Below, in pieces: positions 21,140 through 32,850 of a stretch of DNA of 64,000 bases (position 1 is its first letter; each line of letters begins with the position of its first letter). The notes under the pieces are model-generated. The model saw only the letters and a list, made by a program, of their open reading frames with translations. It was not told the DNA's origin and searched no databases. Made by a program: the position numbers and the translations under genes. Source of the DNA: Apostichopus japonicus (lineage: Eukaryota > Echinodermata > Holothuroidea > Aspidochirotida > Stichopodidae); the NCBI RefSeq assembly GCF_037975245.1, contig NC_092579.1, positions 14,120,678-14,184,677 on the forward strand, written 5' to 3'.

Positions 21140-23964
21140 CTAGATACAGACGTAACGATTAAAATGAACATATACAACGTGTACTGCACGTAGCCGCGTA
21201 CACTATACACACACATATATACATATGATCCGTATTGTGCCACGCTTAGGGAATTGTGCCCACGCTTGGGAAAGTATGATTGAAATATATTAGGCTAGTT
21301 GTCATAAAACCTGTTCTTAAATTTAACAATTTGGAAGGCATTACACCATGTACAAACGAGAAGGCCCCATGAAAAAAATGCAAGTGAGACAAAAGCCTAT
21401 ACATCATGTACTTTCTTAGCCTATATTCTCTTTCAAACACTCCGACCCCCCCCCACCCCCCTCTCACCCGTTTAATTTTCGAAGGTGTTTACGTTGCTAC
21501 GGGAGAAGTTTGGGTATCCAGTTAGGTTCAAACTTGTTATATGCAACTAATATAGGTTATGTAGAAGGATTAAAGTATGCTGTATTGGCCCATATATGCC
21601 ATATATTCAAAAATGGTCACCTCACCTCTGGTCAATATTCTTAAACGGTTACATTACCTCGTTGGAAGAAAAATTACCTCACTAGACACTCAGTCATCTT
21701 TTGTGTTCATTAAGAATGTCTGAGAACAATTTGGAGAGCGAAGCCCTCCAAGGAATGTATTTTTATGAACATTCCTAGCAATTATTGCAAGTTGCTTAAT
21801 TTGCGGCCAATACGGTCCACATATACAGTCTCAGATACAGACATATGTACGATTAACATATATACATAGACAACATAATGTACGCAGCCGCATACAATAC
21901 ACATATACATATTGGTTAACATGCATGTGTGACAGTAACTTTATTGTGCCCACGCTTTGCACTATTAAAGAAGCCTTTATATTAGAATCCTCTTTCCGAC
22001 ACCCGACCCACCCCACCCCCCTGACACATATGCATATATACACATATACATATTGGTTAACATGCATGTGTGACAGTAACTTTATTGTGCCCACGCTTAG
22101 GAGAATTGTGCCCACGCTTGGGAAAGTATGACTGAAATATAGTAGTCTTCACAGAAACTGTTCGAAAATTAAGCGATTTAGAAAGCATTAAAACCCAATA
22201 CAAACGAGTAGACCCTTTATGAACTGCACTATTTAAGAAGCCTATATATTACATACTTTCTTGAATCCTCTTTCCGACCCCCGACCCACCCCCCCCCCCG
22301 ACACATATACATAAATACACATTTTGGTTAACATGCATTTGTGACAGTAACTTTATTGTGCCCACGCTTAGGGGAATTGTGCCCACGCTTGGGAAAGTAT
22401 GACTGAAATATAGTAGTCTTCACAGAAACCATTCGAAAATTAAGCGATTGAGATGGCATTAAAACCCAATACAAACGAGTAGACCCTTTAGGAACTGCAC
22501 TATTTAAGAAGCCAATATATTACATACTTTCTTGAATCCTCTTTCCGACCCCCGACCCACCCCCCCCCCCCCCCGACACATATACATAAATACACATTTT
22601 GGTTAACATGCATTTGTGACAGTAACTTTATTGTGCCCACGCTTAGGGGAATTGTGCCCACGTTTGGGAAAGTATCCCTGAAATATAGTAGTCTTCACAG
22701 AAACCATTCGAAAATTAAGCAATTTAGAAGGAATTAAAACCCAATACCAACGAGTAGACCCTTTAGGAACTGCACTATTAAAGAAGCCTATATATAACAT
22801 ACTTTCTTGAATCCTCTTTCCGACACCCGACCCCCCCCCCCCCCGACATCTATACATATATACACATATACATATTGGTTAACATGCATGTGTGACAGTA
22901 ACGTTATTGTGCCCACGCTTAGGAGAATTGTGCCCACGCTTGGGAAAGTATGACTGAAATATAGTAGTCTTCACAGAAACTGTTCGAAAATTAAGCGATT
23001 TAGAAAGCATTAAAACCCAATACAAACGAGTAGACCCTTTAGGAACTGCACTATTTAAGAAGCCAATATATTACATACTTTCTTGAATCCTCTTTCCGAC
23101 ACCCGACCCCCCCCCCCCCGACACATATACATATATACACATATACATATTGTTAACATGCATGTGTGACAGTAACTTTATTGTGCCCACGCTTAGGGGA
23201 ATTGTGCCCACGTTTGGGAAAGTATCCCTGAAATATAGTAGTCTTCACAGAAACCATTCGAAAATTAAGCAATTTAGAAGGAATTAAAACCCAATACCAA
23301 CGAGTAGACCCTTTAGGAACTGCACTATTAAAGAAGCCTATATATAACATACTTTCTTGAATCCTCTTTCCGACACCCGACCCCCCCCCCCCGACATCTA
23401 TACATATATACACATATACATATTGGTTAACATGCATGTGTGACAGTAACGTTATTGTGCCCACGCTTAGGAGAATTGTGCCCACGCTTGGGAAAGTATG
23501 ACTGAAATATAGTAGTCTTCACAGAAACTGTTCGAAAATTAAGCGATTTAGAAAGCATTAAAACCCAATACAAACGAGTAGACCCTTTAGGAACTGCACT
23601 ATTTAAGAAGCCAATATATTACATACTTTCTTGAATCCTCTTTCCGACACCCGACCCCCCCCCCCCCGACACATATACATATATACACATATACATATTG
23701 TTAACATGCATGTGTGACAGTAACTTTATTGTGCCCACGCTTAGGGGAATTGTGCCCACGCTTGGGAAAGTATGACTGAAATATAGTAGTCTTCACAGAA
23801 ACTGTTCGAAAATTAAGCGATTTAGAAGGCATTAAAACCCAATACAAACGAGTAGACCCTTTAGGAACTGCACTATTTAAGAAGCCAATATATTACATAA
23901 TTTCTTGAATCCTCTGTCCGACCCCCGACCCCACACCCCCCCCCCCCCCCGCGCCTCTTCATTT
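21140..23964 (-). repeat. ~275-bp satellite array with higher-order structure
   Basis: Units are marked by TTATTGTGCCCACGCTTAGG at 22081, 22352, 22628, 22904, 23177, 23450 and 23725 (spacing 271-276 bp). A diverged unit lies at 21235-21470 and an internally deleted unit at 21840-22048. Each unit carries a direct repeat of TTGTGCCCACGCTT, a C-run of 8-17 bp and a cacatatacata block. Sequence 22604-23150 reappears almost unchanged at 23153-23700, a dimeric higher-order repeat of 549 bp. Open frames on the minus strand read through the units but follow the repeat and are not convincing genes. Confidence 0.9.
21471..21830 (-). repeat. Dispersed repeat B, copy 3, in the satellite flank
   Basis: It shares tccagttaggttcaaac, cccatatatgc, atggtcacct and ggagagcgaa-type blocks with 23965-24345. 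The right part is the reverse complement of the copies at 17560 and 20514. The layout suggests an ancestral unit-plus-B element that was duplicated, with the satellite unit then amplified in one copy. Confidence 0.65.
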
Positions 23965-24345
23965 ATTTTTCGAAGGTGTTACATACCGGGAAGTTTTGGT
24001 CTCCAGTTAGGTTCAAACCTTGTTATATGCAACTTCACTAGGTTAAAGCTCAATACAAACGAGTAGACCCTACACTACTAAATATTACTATCATACTAAG
24101 TATGATTTATTGGTCCCATATATGCTACATATTAAAACATGGTCACCTTATGTTAAAATTCTTAAACTGTTTTATTAACCACCTTGGAGGAAATTTACCT
24201 AACTGGGAAATTTAGTCATCCTGTTGTGTGTGTTTATAATGTCAGCGAACCATATGGAGAGTGAACACCTTCAGGAAAGGACTTTTTTGAAAACTTCCAG
24301 CAATTACAGCATGCCGTAATTTGGGGCCATTACAGACTACTTTTG
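23965..24345 (-). repeat. Dispersed repeat B, copy 4, in the satellite flank
   Basis: Starting gaaggtgttacataccggg, this parallels 21480-21830 block by block and borders the end of the satellite array. Confidence 0.65.
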
Positions 24346-24595
24346 ATGAGTATACGTATTTGAACTCGAAGCCCCTCACCCCACAATCAATTTCCCCTCC
24401 CTAAATCTATTACGCCTGATTGACTCTGCGATCAATTTCATATATAGTTTGATGATACCTATACTTACTTTTAATTTAACATAATATGTTGATTACATAT
24501 ATCAACTGAAAATTATAGTGGGGGATCATAACGAGGAAGAAACGGTACCCATCAGCCTTAGATTAAAATTGTATACGTACGCTTATGAGTACGGA

Positions 24596-24652
24596 ATTTC
24601 CGACTGTGGCACTCTAATTTTTCCGACTGTGGCACTCTATTTTTCATAAATT
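24596..24652 (+). repeat. Short direct repeat
   Basis: The phrase tttccgactgtggcactcta occurs twice, about 27 bp apart. Confidence 0.85.
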
Positions 24653-25000
24653 CATGCTATCTGTGAGTGACCTACAATTTTCGGTCAAACTTGACCTTTA
24701 ATCAGTCATATTTACCACGTTTTCCTTGTCATATTAAGAAACTGTATCTTGCGGTTCTTATACTCCACCATACAAAACTTCGTGTGATTTTGAATACTCT
24801 AAAAAAAAATGCCTATTAAATTACTGTACAACGTATACAATTAAAACGCTCAATGTTATTCTACGGAAGCTTAAAATGGCCATCAACATAAGAAAAACTT
24901 TGCCCATAAAATGAAATTTTTCAGTAAATTGTTAAAATAACAAGATAAAATCTTATCCAAAAAAAAAAGAAAAATGTTGGATTGCTTAGTTGCTTAAACT

Positions 25001-25346
25001 GAGCAATTGAACAATTTTTGAAAAATGTTTAATTGACAACTTATCATATCTCGTGTATTGGACATTTTGCTGCAAATTGTTCACTTGTTCACTTCATTCC
25101 ATCTGAGCAATGGAAAAATTTTCTGCAAAATGTTCAATTGACAACTTATCTTATCTCGTTAATTGGCCATGTTTTTGGCAAAATGTTCAATTGTTCACTT
25201 CATCCCAATTGAGCAATTGTAAAATTTTCTGCAAAATGTTTAATTGGCAACTTATCGTATCTCGTCAACTCAACATTTTTCTGCAAAATGTTTAACTGTT
25301 CACTTCATTCCCAATGCTCAGTTGGAATGAAGTGAACAATTTAATA
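25001..25346 (+). repeat. ~105-bp tandem repeat ending in an inverted segment
   Basis: GAGCAATT-like starts at 25001, 25105 and 25211 mark three units sharing gcaaaatgttcaattgacaa, cttatcatatctcgt and tgttcacttcattcc. After the third unit the sequence TTGGAATGAAGTGAACA is the reverse complement of the shared TGTTCACTTCATTCC block, so the array ends in a hairpin. Confidence 0.85.
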
Positions 25347-25679
25347 TTTTTCATGTGAGTGATAAATAGCCCCCCCCCCCAAGAAAATAATATTAAGCGC
25401 GCTAGGAAAAAGCACTGTATTTTGGGGTAGTTCACTATGTCGTCGAATATAATTTGTTGAAAAAGAAAAGTTTTCCCCTTTGTTACATTAACATAGCTTT
25501 TTTAGTTGGTAGTCTATGTAGCCTATCAAGCAGATAACTTATACTCATTGCTTGCTCGCTAACCAGAGTGATTAATAAATTTGTGAAGTGAGGGCCAGTG
25601 GTACAAATGTACCGAAAAAACAAAAGTGCAGTCGCGAAAGATGGAGTGTCTGACTGACTGACTGACACTGACTGTATCG

Positions 25680-25834
25680 TTGACGAGTAGGGTGTGGGGG
25701 GGGGGGGGGCTTCGGGTTACAAGGCAGCAGTCGGAATTTTCTGGCTCCAAATCCCATCCAGTTGGAATTTCAGCCACTACATCTCTCCCCCCCCCCCCCA
25801 CCCACTCTCAATCATCAGGCCTTAGCTACGTCCC
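25680..25834 (-). mobile_element. Probable hAT-like terminus with G/C-runs
   Basis: On the minus strand CAGGGACGTAGC starts at 25834, followed by a G-run. The CAGGGNCGTAGC form matches other termini in this window. I could not find the opposite end. Confidence 0.35.
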
Positions 25835-26147
25835 TGTGTATAATACGTAAACGACGTTCATTACTGTTTAGTTTTTACGGAAATGTCGAAAATAATTTAT
25901 ATCGCTTGAGAAAATAAGCATTATGCCAAAAAATTGGCATATTCACGTGTGGTGTTTGTAAAAATCACGCACCTATATGCAAATATATAATAGCCTAGAT
26001 TGTCCTGTGTCCGTTATATAATTCCATTAGAGAAATGCATACCTGAGACACGGAAGTATTATCCTTTGAGGGTACCGTAATACATTCATGCTTGAGACAC
26101 ATGCAAGTCTTAAATAAACAGAATAGCAAGCCCCAAACATATAGACT

Positions 26148-26299
26148 TTCCTTACCGGTTTCGAACCTCTGGACATACAATCAGCGTCCATATAGCCTAG
26201 TGGTTAGGGTGTCCGCGTACAGAGCGGGAGGCCCGTGGCTCGAATCCTGGTGGAGGCTGAAAGTTTGTTTCACTGTTCTTGATTTACAAACTCATTACG

Positions 26300-26307
<8 letters not shown>
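26148..26307 (+). repeat. tRNA-derived SINE, copy 2
   Basis: The tRNA-like head lies at 26184-26257, with a TA insertion near the A box and B box GGCTCGAATCC. The body matches copy 1 through actcattacga and runs into (TA)n. It is clearly similar to copy 1 along about 160 bp, including the pre-tRNA segment ttccttaccggtttcgaacc. Confidence 0.85.
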
Positions 26308-26337
<30 letters not shown>

Positions 26338-26338
26338 A

Positions 26339-26400
<62 letters not shown>
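26302..26400. repeat. Compound (TA)n-(TC)n-(TA)n microsatellite
   Basis: About 35 bp of TA, 30 bp of TC and 32 bp of TA forming the tail of the second SINE. Confidence 0.95.
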
Positions 26401-26403
<3 letters not shown>

Positions 26404-28640
26404 AATAAACATACATAAGTGCCGTATAAAGGCAAAAATAGAGCGCCTACATTACAATACGTGGTACACACAGCGAAATCCATATGCATGTGCCGGATCA
26501 AGGTAATGGTTTTATTCTCCAATAGATATGAAACGAATTTTCCTGAAAATTATTGCAAACTTCATCTCGATCAAGTAACGTTAAATACACAAGTGATATT
26601 TAATATGTTGAATGTCAAAAATGGAATGTAGCTCTATCATTACGCTGTTGATATGGAACTGAATAAAATTAAAAATTAAATACTGCCGCATTTTGAAGAG
26701 TGCCAGAATTTCAAACCTTTAAAATGATAACTCGTGGGTCTCTGAAAAATATAGCAAGAATGTGTTTGTGATTACTGTCAAAAAGGCGTGATATACTAAA
26801 TAACATGTAAATATCAAATGTTATTGTCACTGTGACACGCTTCACATTGTTTAATTGTTTATTGTAAGATTCCAGCTTCTATATGATCACTGAGTCAAAG
26901 CATGGTTAAATGATCGACAAACTGCTATATTCAGTTTCCTCCGTCTTTAACATAAGTTCACGAGATCGTCAACAAGTTTTAGAAGCGGCAGTTCACGGCT
27001 TCCATACAGATTTGAATTTAGCTGCCTATTGTTGCTGGACCGTAGAATTCGGAAATATCAATGTTGGATGCTAACTACGGAGCTACAGAAGCGTAGAAAG
27101 GACATTGTACCATTGTATGATGGAGGTTTTTACCTCCATGATTGTACTAACAAATTTATGGACTAGTAGAACATAATGATAATATATTAATTGCAGTTTC
27201 CATGAACTGATATTGTGAAAAGAATCGCTTTGCGTTGAAGACTTTTCGAAGACAAGACAACAAAAAAACAAAAATAAAAAAACTATGGCTTGGAGGATTC
27301 ACACTGAGTACATAGCACCGCACAATTTTTGTCACTTGAAATCCAATCGAGTTTTCCCTTTGCTGTTTTCGCCAAGTTAGCTTCCGAGAACCCGCGAAGT
27401 TTAAATGAGCATTTACAATAATTAGGGTACCTTAATTAGACCTCCTTTAACGCTCGATTGGGGACCCAATGCAACCATGTGGTGCACCCCACCCACTCGC
27501 CCCCGCCCCCTCGTCAGGTTCCCCAATGTGTGGTAAACTTAACTGTTAATGCAAAGTATCGTTCTTAATTTTATTATGAACCTGTTTAATTGCATATGCC
27601 TTTGTTATAGAATGTAATCCGTTTATTTTAATTGGAAAGTTAGGTGATCGAGGAACACATTGACATCTCATAGATACAACATTTTCCCCTAAACTGATCC
27701 AGAATGGTCGTAGAATTCATCTAATATTACAAATGAGTCATATTTTGGATATTTGTGGATGTCTCCTTCTATCCAACTATATGTACCCCCTCCGAGTTTA
27801 GTCCTGAGATAGAAATTAAAATATAATTAGCCGGTTCTTTGGTGATGCCGTTTTTGCGGCTTTAGAAATGGTCGGGTCCAGAATAGCTATTTAGGGCATT
27901 TATTTAAAAACGGGGACAGGGTGGGTGGGTGGGTGAGGGGGGGGGGGCACAAGCCTCGGAACTGGGATATCGAACAATCGATACTCAGTGTCAGGCTTCA
28001 AAAACCTCGGCTAAACTTTGTCGGTCATAGCGGTGCAAATCCATATTTGAGATTTAAGTAATTTTTGCTTAAATTTTGTGCGAAACTTTTTCCAACCTCC
28101 AACCTCCTACCACATGCCCCCTGCCCCTGCCCCTCCCCTCCCCTCCCCCCGTTTTAAATGCTCCTCTTACGATTCCCATTGTCCATATCCTTTTTCATAG
28201 ATTAGTCGAGATAGATTTCAACAGTCCGTTTTTTGCTCTGCCGATTTCTCTCAATATGCCGTCAAGTGATATTCGAAGAAGTATATTCAAGGCTTATATC
28301 ATCCACGTAAAGCGATGAAACGCACAAATACCTACCGCAATATATGTACGAAACAGAAAAGTATACTGCTCACTTACTATAAATACCATTTCCAGATAAG
28401 CAAGTGAAATTTCCGGTCACATCACAATGATAAAGTTTACTGTCTGTCACTTTGCAGTTCACTGGTTGGCTACTCCAGTTGGTTAGTAACAATAACGTAT
28501 TCAGTAGTTAATTACGTCACAGCCTGGGCTTACTAGAAAGCGGGCAATTTGAAATCAGTAAAAGGCGGAATCACAAGTAGCAACACGTTGGTTTGATTCA
28601 CACCGCACTTGATCCTCAATCGAGTTCTACATTGCAAAGA
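26401..28640. other. Intergenic DNA, no gene recognised
   Basis: AT-rich sequence with a G10 run near 27938 and a C-rich stretch near 28110-28150. No exons were recognised. Confidence 0.5.
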
Positions 28641-28648
28641 GCATTCAA

Positions 28649-29977
28649 AATGGACGATTCCGGCTTCGTGGTTTATTGCAGAAGTAACAGAAAGCTCAAT
28701 GGAAGCAAGGTTGCCAGTTTATAAAAGTACACTTTCAATTCGATCCGTCGCTGGTTTTTAATGATGTTCCGCAGGAAAATGTCATACGTGTATTGGAAAA
28801 AGAAAAAACATTTAGAAGCAGCGACAGTTGGAACTACCGCGGCAGTATGCACATGTTGTGACAGAAAGCTTGGTGCAAACATTTGAAGGAAGAATTAAAG
28901 GCACTCCGAGCACTACTGGCTGAGAAGGAACAACTTCTTTCGAAAAAAAACGAAAACGAAGTTCTCTGTGCTACTGGATTGTTCGGTACGTAACACTAGG
29001 CCAAGACTTATTAATGTAATTTTTCAATCACTAAAAGTCACCGTTATATAAACCCTAGACCTGTACAGGAATTCGCTCCTTTAAAAACGATAAATTAAAA
29101 GAGTTAAAATATGACAGTGAGAGAAATAATATAATAATCTCCTTTTAGATATCTGTAAAATGTTTCATGTACAATTTTCCAGGGTATACTGTTATTGATA
29201 CATTCACGTTCTAACTTTGTGATGGTGAACGTCACCCGACCACGTACCCCCTACCTCACCCAACCCATAAACAATTCTGCTTTGTAAACCGTTGAAACAT
29301 ACAGTGGCGTAGGAAGGTACATTTGAGTAGGGTGGTTGAAGACTGATGGCCGTCCCGGGGGAGGGGTCTAAGGGGAGTTTTTGCATTTCCAGGTGGCCTC
29401 AGATGCAATTTGGTGCAATAAAGCACACTTCAACACCCACCCCATTTTGTAAACTTAATTTTGTATTTTCACCTGGCCTTAGATGCAATTTGGTGCTCCA
29501 AATGAGATTTTTTTGTTCTCATTTGGAAATGAAAAAGTTTTTTTTCTGACTTGCGAAGCGGGGGGGGGGGGGTGGAATGATACATCCGCGCCTCCACATT
29601 TTTCACTGGGGGGGGGGCTGGAGATATTGCCAGTTGGAGCTAGTATATTTTTCGACAAAAGTAAACTATATGCCAACTGATCTTTATATATGTCTAATTC
29701 ATACTTATTCTTGTGTCTTTGTTTACAGAAACTTCAGTGTAGATTGAGCGCAATGAAGAACATAGACTGGTCAGAGGAGAGAAAAGACAGACTGTACAGT
29801 GATGTCAACTGAGTATATGTCATCCGAGGAATCTGACAAGGAGAGCGAACGAGCTAGGGTACCGTAGTGCAGGAGTTCACTTGGGAGTCGGAAAGACTGA
29901 ACAAAATGAGGCTGGACTCATTCTATAAGGACGTTCTCCTTAGCGAAAAGTCCAGAAAAAAGGATACCCACCGTTAG
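28649..29977 (+). pseudogene. Decayed transposon-associated ORF fragments
   Basis: Open pieces include 28870-28990 (HLKEELKALRALLAEKEQLL, coiled-coil-like, ending at a GTACGT donor-like site) and, after ttgtttacag at 29730, a piece with SEERKDRLYSDV. Then in another frame YMSSEESDKESERA (from 29814), and after a further shift WESERLNKMRLDSFYKDVLL to a stop at 29975. The YMSSEESD phrase recalls an uncharacterised protein family that is abundant in cnidarian and echinoderm genomes and linked to transposable elements. Family recall is from memory and not tested. At least two frame breaks are visible between the last three pieces, so it cannot be translated as it stands. Confidence 0.4.
29302..29640 (+). 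mobile_element. hAT-like non-autonomous element, truncated copy
   Basis: It starts CAGTGGCGTAGGAAGGTAC and matches 63645-63985 for over 300 bp, including gaagactgatggcc, two copies of cagatgcaatttggtgc/tagatgcaatttggtgc, and the gcgaagcggggg G-run. The expected CCTACGCC right end is missing, so it is 3' truncated or diverged. It lies between the fragments of the decayed ORF. Confidence 0.75.
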
Positions 29978-30169
29978 GAAAGGAGACGTATCTTTAACAT
30001 GCGTACCGACTGACGCCCCAACTTGGGCTGTTAATTAGGCTGAACAATAACAATGAAGGTATGACCCCCCTCCAAATGGTGAAAATGGTCATTGTTTGAT
30101 GTGCCGGATTAATCTTGTGGGAGGCCCGTGGCAAACAGTTTATTTGAGCTCCCATAGAGATACATTGGT

Positions 30170-30290
30170 ACCGGATAACGCAGGATGTATAGCTCACAAA
30201 AGACATCAATTTGCCCACGGTGGTTATGATACGTTAAAACATCACATAAAAACAGTCATTGATCAACAGCGTAAAGACTGCATATCGAAG
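30170..30290 (+). pseudogene. Zinc-finger-like fragment, possibly from a hAT-type transposase
   Basis: The frame starting 30096 includes CIAHKRHQFAHGGYDTLKHH followed by IKTVIDQQR. FAHGG-x-DxxxH resembles the BED-like finger upstream of hAT-type transposase-derived proteins. Only one short block is present, with no catalytic domain. Confidence 0.25.
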
Positions 30291-30344
30291 TCCATTTCGT
30301 TTGACTTCTTTGAACTTTTTGTACCATATACAGCGTAGAATAAT

Positions 30345-31780
30345 GTTACTTTATAACAATATTTCTTTGATTTTTTTACCCAACGTTTAAACTCGTGCCC
30401 CTGTTGCACGTGGATAATCCTGTCCTGAGCATTTGTTGATTAATGAGGCACCGGGAACAAACAGCAAACGCCGTTGTTTCGGATACAAACAAGTTGCAGT
30501 TGACGATTTTGTATGATAAAGAAGAGTTTTCTCTAATTTAACATTTGGTGTAACTACATGATACCTTTAAAACGAAATCCTGCCTGAGATAAATGCAACA
30601 AGGAAGAAAGAATATGCCCATAATAATAGATGTCAGATTAATTATTATTTACTTGTTAGTCTTTTGCTTTAATGGAAGCCTTTTTTTAATTTCCCTTCAC
30701 AGCTAATATATTCCATCAAGGGATTAAATGTTAAGGATTAAGTTATCCTTAAAATATTTTCAGGAAACAAAAGCCAAGAAAAAAGCATGATTCTATTAAT
30801 TGTTAATGAATCATTTGGTAAATCATATTTTAAAATAAGACATAGAGCATAGGCCTAATAACTTGTCGTCGAAATGTTGTTGTACTTGTACGTTTGTCTT
30901 TCATTATTCATGCATGGTTAATTCCAGACTTTCAGGGTAAAAAAATTAGAGATCTTGTTTGGGCTATCATTGCATTTTATATCAAAATATATGTTAATTA
31001 CAATAAAATTTAAAGCAGCAACAAAATATTAAGCGTGCTACGAAATGCGGCAGGAAGTGGTGTTCTGTGTCAAGTTCGTTCCACATAAAAGAGGCTGGTA
31101 CCGTTTCCGGGCCTGGGTGGAGGGGGGGGGGGGTCGAGGGGCCGATAACCATCATGGAAGAAGTGCCTAGGCGTTTATATCATCTGAGGATAAACACACC
31201 GAATTTTAAACATAAATTTGTTTCGTTCAATTTAACTGCTGATATGTTAAGTTACTTTAAGTGGGTAGCTGGTTTTCAGAGGTTTTGATTTGCAAACTAG
31301 TAACTAAAAATAGAAACATTCCATATTTACTTGTTTTTTTTCCTTCTTTCACCTGGCATTAAAATCGTTGCATGTGTATATAATTGTCACAATGTAAGTA
31401 GAGTAATATTTGGGCATCAAAAAACATTCTCCGGACAATAATGCATGTTTTGAAAATTGAAAAGGAAAATGGCTTCTCGAGGTTTAAACTTTGTATTCAA
31501 AAAGCTGAATATTCAACACTATGATGTAAAGCAATATTGAGTTGCATTTAGATGTATTTACACATTAGAAGTGGTATTTCGTTCATTTACATAATTTTTG
31601 TATAAGTGTAAAAATAACAAATAAACGTTTACGATGCGATATGAGGTGCAAATATATAAATAAAAAAGTGGAAAATCAAACGAGTATGATTTTATGTTTA
31701 TTATTTTTAATTTTCTTTAAATCAAATGTAATATTTGATAGAGGTGGTCCGTGTATTTCTCAGCCTAATCAACCCGATTA
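30345..31780. other. Intergenic DNA, no gene recognised
   Basis: Strongly AT-rich sequence with a G10 run near 31122. An open frame at 31067-31288 spans the G-run and lacks recognisable domains. Confidence 0.5.
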
Positions 31781-31784
31781 AGAC

Positions 31785-32246
31785 TCCCTAAACGTGGCGA
31801 ATAAGCCCAGCCCCTGTATTGGTCGTAAGTAATGTGTTTACGATGACCACGTTTCTCCGTATATATTGGTGTAATCATGGCGTTTACGATGATCAATGCG
31901 AGAAGTTTACTGCCGGATTCAAACGTAAACTCCAGATTAACGGTCATGTTTAAGGTAGCGAATCTGTTGTAATTGTGACCGGAAACGTAAAGATTACCCT
32001 TCCCTGAAACCGCACGATTAAGTGAGCTTCACCGTATTTGGATGACACTTGGCGTTTACGGTCACCGCGTACTCGGTAAATAAGTCATCGCGAACGCGGA
32101 AAACTCACGCGTTTAAGTTGGGTCGTAAGCTTACCTTAATCACTAGTTTCAGGAGTGGAAACGTAACGGAAACAGGCTGGAACTCGGAATTTACGTCGCA
32201 ATTACAGACCGAAAACGGCGATTTAAACGCGTGTTTTTTTCCCGTG
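31785..32246 (+). repeat. TTACG-rich satellite-like element, copy 2
   Basis: Dense with gtttacg, cgtaaa and attacg motifs. It contains cgtttacggtcacc and ggaatttacgtcgcaattac, matching 16575 (cttacggtcacc) and 17252 (ggaatttacgggaagattac). It ends ACGCGTGTTTTTTTCCCGTG, the complement of the left edge of copy 1. The left boundary is unclear. Confidence 0.7.
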
Positions 32247-32589
32247 TACATGACCCACACACTCAGCTCACCCCCCCCCCCCTCCCAGTAGGTCCCTTTT
32301 TGGCAAAAAGAAGAAAGAATGATAACACAAACCTGAACAATTAATTTACACATAAATTCCCCATATGTCTTCCCCTCAGCATCTATAGGCTACGGCTACC
32401 ATCAGAATGCCCTAGTGTGCTTTTATATCTTCAATTACCTGTGTAAAAACAGTGAATAAAACAGAGCTTAGAAAGAAACTTAAAATCCTCTTTTCCCCAA
32501 CAAAATGATTTTACCGAATATTTTTTCTTTTTGGAAGTGCAAATTTCTGATAAACATCAGATCTCAAAATTAAGAATGTTTAGATGCAA

Positions 32590-32712
32590 CTTACAAGGCT
32601 CAGGAAGTGCCATTTCCGGCAATCTGTGAGCCTTTTTTTGGCAAAAATGTACTTACTATACGCTACTCGCAAACCAATGGTGGCGTTCCGCTTAGTGCCA
32701 TGATGGTCCCTT
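32590..32712 (-). repeat. Dispersed repeat 'TCTAAGCGGAGCGCC', copy 3 (reverse)
   Basis: Reverse-complement match with aagtgccatttccggcaatct and aaccaatggtggcgttccgct. It forms an inverted pair with the copy at 32893. Confidence 0.7.
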
Positions 32713-32850
32713 TTGGGAAATGGCCCAACCCACTTAATAGTTCTTAGAAAAGGCCATAGTATATACGCACAAAAGCAGCACTATGGAACATTTGGACGAT
32801 ACATAATATTTCTCGATGTTCCTCAACTACCCCCGTAGGAACTCTACTCA

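Noticed and set aside
22603-23485. Two similar minus-strand open frames (84 and 110 codons)
   Set aside because: They follow the 275-bp satellite unit exactly, including its C-run, and read across repeat junctions.
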